From: Ischnura elegans
Lineage: Eukaryota > Arthropoda > Insecta > Odonata > Coenagrionidae
Assembly: GCF_921293095.1 (NCBI RefSeq)
Contig: NC_060254.1
Span: forward strand, 8,866,001 to 8,930,000
Direction of reading: 5' to 3'
DNA length: 64,000 nt
Below the pieces are notes generated by a model. It was given only the letters and a program-made list of their open reading frames with translations, was not told the DNA's origin and ran no database searches. Shown one piece after another: positions 59,040 to 64,000 of the stretch. The translations under genes were made by a program, and so were the position numbers. Position 1 is the first letter of the stretch; each line of letters opens with the position of its first letter.

Positions 59040-61489
59040 CCAAGGAGTGTTCGTTTTTTTCGTTCACGGCAGCTGGAAAAGAGAGATGTCTATTTATTTT
59101 TATCTTGGAGTCGCCGTGGCATGGAGAGAGTGAGTGAGAATTTCCACACATGGGGAGTTTTTCTTGTTCCGCATTGGTTGCTGCCACGAACCTTAATCGC
59201 CGATCCACGCGAGCAAGTAATTCCACGAGCAGTATCTCTAAATCTTACGCTAGAAAGTACAAGTCCTGTAAATTATTACCCTTAAGGTCAACTTTCTACT
59301 TTTGCCCGCGAAACATTTTCTTTCTGAATTTATTAAGTCATTTCTCGTAAGCCCAGCCCTATGCATGGCATTTTCTGAAATGCTCCATTTCATATGCTTC
59401 CAAGTGAATGTTTGGTATCTGACTTCGTGGTCTGCGGACATCACAGAGTTCATACAGTGGCGGAAAAAATTAACAACGGATAGCTCAAGCCAGCATGCCA
59501 CCGAAGTAACCCCCCAAACCTCCGAAGTAAATTTCTGACCATATATGTGCGTCTGTGCCGGAGGAAACACGTGATGCACTGTGAACTCGATACCCCGTTT
59601 CCCTATTCATATATCGTGGTGTTTTGGTAATCTCAATTTCTTCTCGTATGAGCCGTGAATTATGGAGCTTCTTATTATTTTACAGTTCTGCTTCATCAAA
59701 ATTAATTTTTCGACAGGGTCAGATCCGTAGGAGCTGCGTGATCGATAATTAATTTTGTTGTGTCCTTCAATTTTGTTGATTGATTCATATACATATTATT
59801 GTCTTTCGCAAGCATTCTTTACATATTGTGGAAAGATGAAATGGTATGATAAAAGATTTTCTTGCAAAATCTCCGTGCAATGAATGAACAGTCTTAATCG
59901 CATTTTCATACTTCTCAGGCGTTCTATACGTTCAAGTAGCTGTTAATTTATTTTCCAAACCTCGACTGCTGATCCTGACCGACCACAAATTTTCTGGAAG
60001 AATTTCACTCGCGTAGTCCTTTGCTTCAACCACATTTTCATTATTCTCTCCATAGCTACCGTTTGAATATTTAAGTACAATATTTCTTTACGTGATCAAT
60101 TTAAAACGCTATAAATTCTTTGTATGAGTTTCGGTTAGCAACGATACTCCGGCCCTTCCTGTGTATTAATTACATTCCTTTGGATTGCCTATTTACGCCT
60201 TAAATTAGATGGCTTGGAAGCTAAAAGTTGATGTAATTAAAAAAGTATAAAATTAAACTTTTGAGAAGGCTTCAGAGTATTTAGCTACATGTACACCACA
60301 TTAACTTTCGGAACATAAGAAAACTAAAACTAATAACAGTTTCCTGTGTGTAATTCAATATTATCGATTTTTCTATACGACGAAAAGCTAATTTACAACA
60401 ATATTTTTGCTGAAAATATCTTAGGTGAATGAATAAATAACTTATCACGGGGATGTATTCCTTCAAAATAAACATTCTTACACATTATCCAGCAAAAAAA
60501 AACCCGTAGGCAATTCGAAATTGCCTACGGGTAGCTCCTAATGGCACTTAATTAACACGTGTACCTGGAACCGTGGAAAGAAAATGTTTGCCACACCATG
60601 ACGGCCTTAAGGAACAGAGGATTTTAGACATCGACATTTTAGATGTTTATGCGTAAACACATGTATGACGATTATGGTGATGACGATTCATATGGCTATA
60701 CTCAAGTGTAATTACTATTGCTCGTCGTTTAAATTGCAAATGCGATTACTATGAAGGCTACCTTGGTGATTACCTACTTGAGAATGGAACATATGACCCC
60801 TAACGAACCCGTGGATGCCGCATATAAGGCATTCAAACGGAGTTGTTTCTTCGCCGATTCGATATCTTCTCGCGATGACTCCTTCAATATATCTACGTAA
60901 TTTGGGATATTTTTATGATCAAATTTACCAAAATAGTTCCAAATGTAGATTCGTGTTACTAAAAAGACATGTAATGAAATAGTTACCCCCGTAGAAGTCG
61001 AGGACTTGTGGCGAACTATAATGTAAATAAATCTTCATTGAAGGTGAATTCTGAAACAGAAAGTAGCACATTTGACTTGTTGCCGGGCCTCCAGAACATA
61101 TAGAAACAAGGATTTCTGGCCTTATTCATTACCTTTTACTTCCAAGTAAATATTATTCTATTTGGTATTTAAGTGTTTCATGCGCTGTAATATATAATTG
61201 GAATGGTGAAGAAAACACAAGAAAAGACATCGATGTGGCCAAGACAACTCAATTTCAATACAGTTTGCTGAAATTTGCGGTTATAGTTCTTCAGAAGAAT
61301 AGTAGACGGCGTCCACACCACGCAATTTTTTTCAAATGACACCTCAAAGCTGTAAAGCTAATTTACCGCTGGGTGCTTCATTTTGATTTATAGCTAATTA
61401 ATTTCCATGAATCGGCCTTAAGTAATGAGGGAGGGTTAATCTGGGTGATAGTGGAGAATACAGAGGAAACAGAGTCCTAGTTTCCTGGT
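59040..61489. other. no gene recognised
   Basis: AT-rich, with short open frames only (for example 59016-59285), without motifs. One perfect hairpin stands out at 60502-60532. Nothing else supported. Confidence 0.5.
60502..60532. repeat. perfect 14-bp hairpin with 3-base loop
   Basis: ACCCGTAGGCAATT, loop CGA, AATTGCCTACGGGT, directly after a run of A. No neighbouring gene explains it. It could be the collapsed end pair of a lost insertion. Confidence 0.8.
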
Positions 61490-61848
61490 CAGGGGGGCCG
61501 ACTTGTAAAAAATATTGGGGGGGTCCATATCGGAGGTCTTGCTCAGGGAAGAGGTTAAATTCAAAGTGTGTCGCAGCACCGAAACACTATCATGATTCAC
61601 ACCACTTGTTTTCAGCTAACCTGCCTTCTACCGTATTAATTATTCGTTTAAACTCATTACTGAATGTTTTTTAAAAGGTAACTATCGTCAAGCATGGGAA
61701 AAAAAATTACTGATATATTTTTGTGATTTCACAAAGCATAATATAACTTAATTATTTACTTGAATTATTGAGGGGCTCGGCCCCCCCCCCCAAACGAATC
61801 TTTGAGGGGGCTCGGGCCGCCGAAGGCCCCATGGAGTCGGCGCCACTG
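61490..61848. mobile_element. hAT-type MITE, family of 29869-30128
   Basis: Left end CAGGGGGGCCGACTTGT; right end, read inward, CAGTGGCGCCGACTCCATGG. Flanks TTCCTGGT (61482-61489) and TCCCTGGT (61849-61856) agree at 7 of 8 bases. It shares CTTGTAAAAAATATTGGGGG and GGGGCTCGGGCC with the copy in the Osiris intron. Confidence 0.8.
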
Positions 61849-61862
61849 TCCCTGGTCTTCAG

Positions 61863-62068
61863 TAAAAGACGCCTACGAATGCACTCCTATTGTTGGGAGA
61901 GATACCTGTCTTGATAAGAGTTACCCCCTGAGCAAAGGAAAGGATTGGTTTTCCTCCGAAGAACTTTTATCGGCTGATGAACCGGAATCGCTACTATCTT
62001 ATTCGTATGCTGAACAGTCCCAGTCACCATCAAATTCGGTAAAGGAAATGGTAGTCAGCACCAGCTGA
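61863..62068 (+). CDS. candidate last exon, unknown protein
   Basis: After a pyrimidine-rich CTTCAG acceptor an open stretch of 67 residues reads KDAYECTPIVGRDTCLDKSY, a Ser/Glu-rich middle (LLSADEPESLLSYSYAEQ) and ends VKEMVVSTS with TGA at 62066. An AATAAA lies at 62155. Composition looks protein-like, unlike the other random frames nearby, but I recognise no family and see no upstream exon. A hAT-type MITE has inserted 14 bases before the exon, inside the natural pyrimidine tract (TCCTAGTTTCCTGGT). Could be chance. Confidence 0.3.
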
Positions 62069-64000
62069 GGTCACTATTAATCCCCGGGTTAGATGACGCG
62101 ACTTGTAATCTTAGAGGAACTAATATTCGTGTGCAATGAAGGGCACAAAATACAAATAAACATAATAAATTACTTTTAGCAGCATTAGAGAAAGGAAAAC
62201 GTTTACATGTATCAGTAAAGGAAATCAAGAAAAAGTTTCAAGGCTCCTAGGAAAAAAATCATCATCTCTTCTCTTTCACTGCAGACCTTTGATTTAAAGT
62301 ACGTGTTAGTAATGTCGTTTTGACTTATAAAAGCTCTTATCAATAGGCGGCAGTTTTTTATCGCAGGGAGTTTTATGCATCCGTTCTAATTTATTTTACG
62401 CGAGTAATCCGTCAGTTTGCTACGCACAGTAGCGGATACCGAGAAAACTCAAGGGGACGGGGGCGCAAAAGATATCTTGAGTTACCTTTACCTTTATCGT
62501 AATAAAAAATAATCAAGTCATATGCAGAGCTTCAGGAAATTTTAATTAAAGTGATTATACACATATTCAAGACAGAGAGTATGAGGGTTCAAGGTGAACC
62601 CTAGAGGGATACAACACACCGGGGCCGGGAACCAAGCCCGTGGCTTATACGCCCGATCACCCGGGGAGGGGGAGGAGAGGAAGGGAAAAGGAAAGAGGCG
62701 CCGCCGCGATGGGAGCCCGACGACGCCTCTGGGAAGGGATAGGTTCGGAAGTGAAGGGACGGTGAAAAACACTTCAACGCTATAGAAGCGAAGAAGGCCC
62801 ACTAAATAGCGAAACCAAGCAAAGCTATTAATGTTCTAACGACTTTAGAGGATCATTCTATGAGGAAGAATAATCCAACGATCAAATCGTTAGAACATAT
62901 TCAAGACAATGTCATCTTATGGTATAAAAAAGTTACAATTGCGGTTGTGCTATGTTTGGCAATACGGGTAGACCCTCAAAGGGGGGCGCGCGCCCTCTGC
63001 GTCCCCCATCTGTATCCGCCACTTTTTACGCTATATTTGACCATTTACAGACAAGGATATCTGGCCGCTGCATTTCTTCACTTCACTACAGGAGTTGATC
63101 AGAGGAGTTTTGCGTTTGAAATGATTCCCTCGTGAGCGGACTCTCTCGCCGTGGCTGCTCTCCATATCCATCCATCGCTCTCGTTCCTACTTCCCCGCCA
63201 CTCCGCATGATTGACATCCCTCCCCCCTCCCCTTTCCAGCAGCCTCCGACGTGAACAGGCCGCAACATCCGAATTCCCACCTCGACACCCGTTTTAAATG
63301 AATAGACTTCTTTCTGTGTCCGTCCTTATGGATACACAATGAACTTTTTCTCGTATTAAGTTATTTTTGTTGCTAATATTTGGTTAGTACCGTGCATTTA
63401 TATATAATAACTATCATAGTTGTCAAGTAATCTCTTCCAGTGGCTAATCTACTTGCGAGAGCGCATTTCAAATTGAGTCATGTAAAGCCGAGAATTTCAA
63501 GAACGTATGCTAGAAATGCATTAACGCGAGGGGGTAAATAGCCCCTGTTCTAATTTCGTTCATGCTTCACGAAATTGCACACCAGATTGAAAATATCAAT
63601 GCAGTCCTGAAATGTGTCATTACATTCCTATCAGCCTATACACTTGGCTGTTGCAGGATAAGGGATTTTAAAACCCTCCCCGACATGTCTGATCCTTATA
63701 TTTTATTTTCTTTATACCACCATTTCTGAAATTCCACAGCAAGCGACAGTGGATACCTATCGATTTTGAATTGCGCCATTGGTTACCATGTTAGCAGAGG
63801 TTAGCGTTGTTTACTACACCTTCTTAAATTTCAGTTTCATAAAAAAATCAGATTTTTACAAACATTTAGGACCAGATGTAGCCTCCATACATCAGAACCA
63901 ACTGCACTATGGGAATACCAATTGATCAAATTTGGGAGACTTAATTTTAAGCATGGAAAACGAGTGCTTTTCGAGAAATTAAGTACAAAAAATACTACGG
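62069..64000. other. no gene recognised
   Basis: GC-rich patches at 62590-62720 and 63130-63290 have frames on both strands without motifs. An inverted repeat of 12 perfect bases (ATGTTCTAACGA at 62831-62842 and its complement at 62887-62898) encloses 44 bases, possibly a tiny MITE. The first exon of the CPAP1-type gene was not found here. Confidence 0.45.

Overview
The window looks like nuclear DNA of an insect with a large, repeat-rich genome. It is AT-rich with long introns and dense short transposons. The only two convincing host genes belong to arthropod cuticle families: an Osiris-family gene (Osiris genes are known from insects) and a cuticular protein analogous to peritrophins with one chitin-binding domain (CPAP1 type). 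I see no bacterial signals, no CRISPR and no operon. The order or species cannot be fixed from the sequence.

Host genes. On the + strand the Osiris-like gene has coding exons at 25110-26130 and 35233-35642. They join in frame over a 9.1 kb intron and give about 476 residues. On the - strand the CPAP1-type gene has exons at 55995-55553, 52972-52839 and 44323-41833. They join in frame over 2.6 kb and 8.5 kb introns, and the six-cysteine chitin-binding domain is split between the first two. The two genes point towards each other, about 6.2 kb apart. Both families are linked to cuticle formation, so co-expression in epidermis is plausible, but this is inference. A possible third gene end (+ strand, 61863-62068) is weakly supported.

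Mobile DNA fills most of the rest. 0-4.2 kb: a tRNA-Gly-like SINE, a small hAT-type MITE, a Penelope-like retroelement fragment and a 1.2 kb hAT-type element with target-site duplication. 11-17 kb: a SINE-like repeat, a GGATCC-rich TIR element, a mariner-type MITE and a non-LTR reverse-transcriptase tail. 22-23 kb: a second SINE copy and a tiny TTAA-bounded MITE. Osiris intron: a large inverted duplication around a hAT-type MITE, another hAT-type MITE, and a TTAA element nested in a pogo-like element. 38.8-40.1 kb: a decayed non-LTR element split by a Penelope-like insertion that is a perfect 95-bp-arm palindrome. Large CPAP1 intron: a nested TIR element (TSD TTTTA) around a GAGACGTCTC-rich MITE, a complete piggyBac-type element with a broken transposase, and a hAT-type element (49918-51716) holding two more insertions. 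53.2-54.3 kb: two head-to-head MITEs made of CCACGTGG repeats. 57.5-59.1 kb: hAT-type MITEs in inverted orientation, one carrying captured SINE sequence, plus a tandem tRNA-like unit.

No clear new biochemical system was found. The most distinctive observations are the reconstructed target-site duplications, the perfect Penelope palindrome, the large intronic inverted pairs close to coding exons, and the element with captured SINE sequence.
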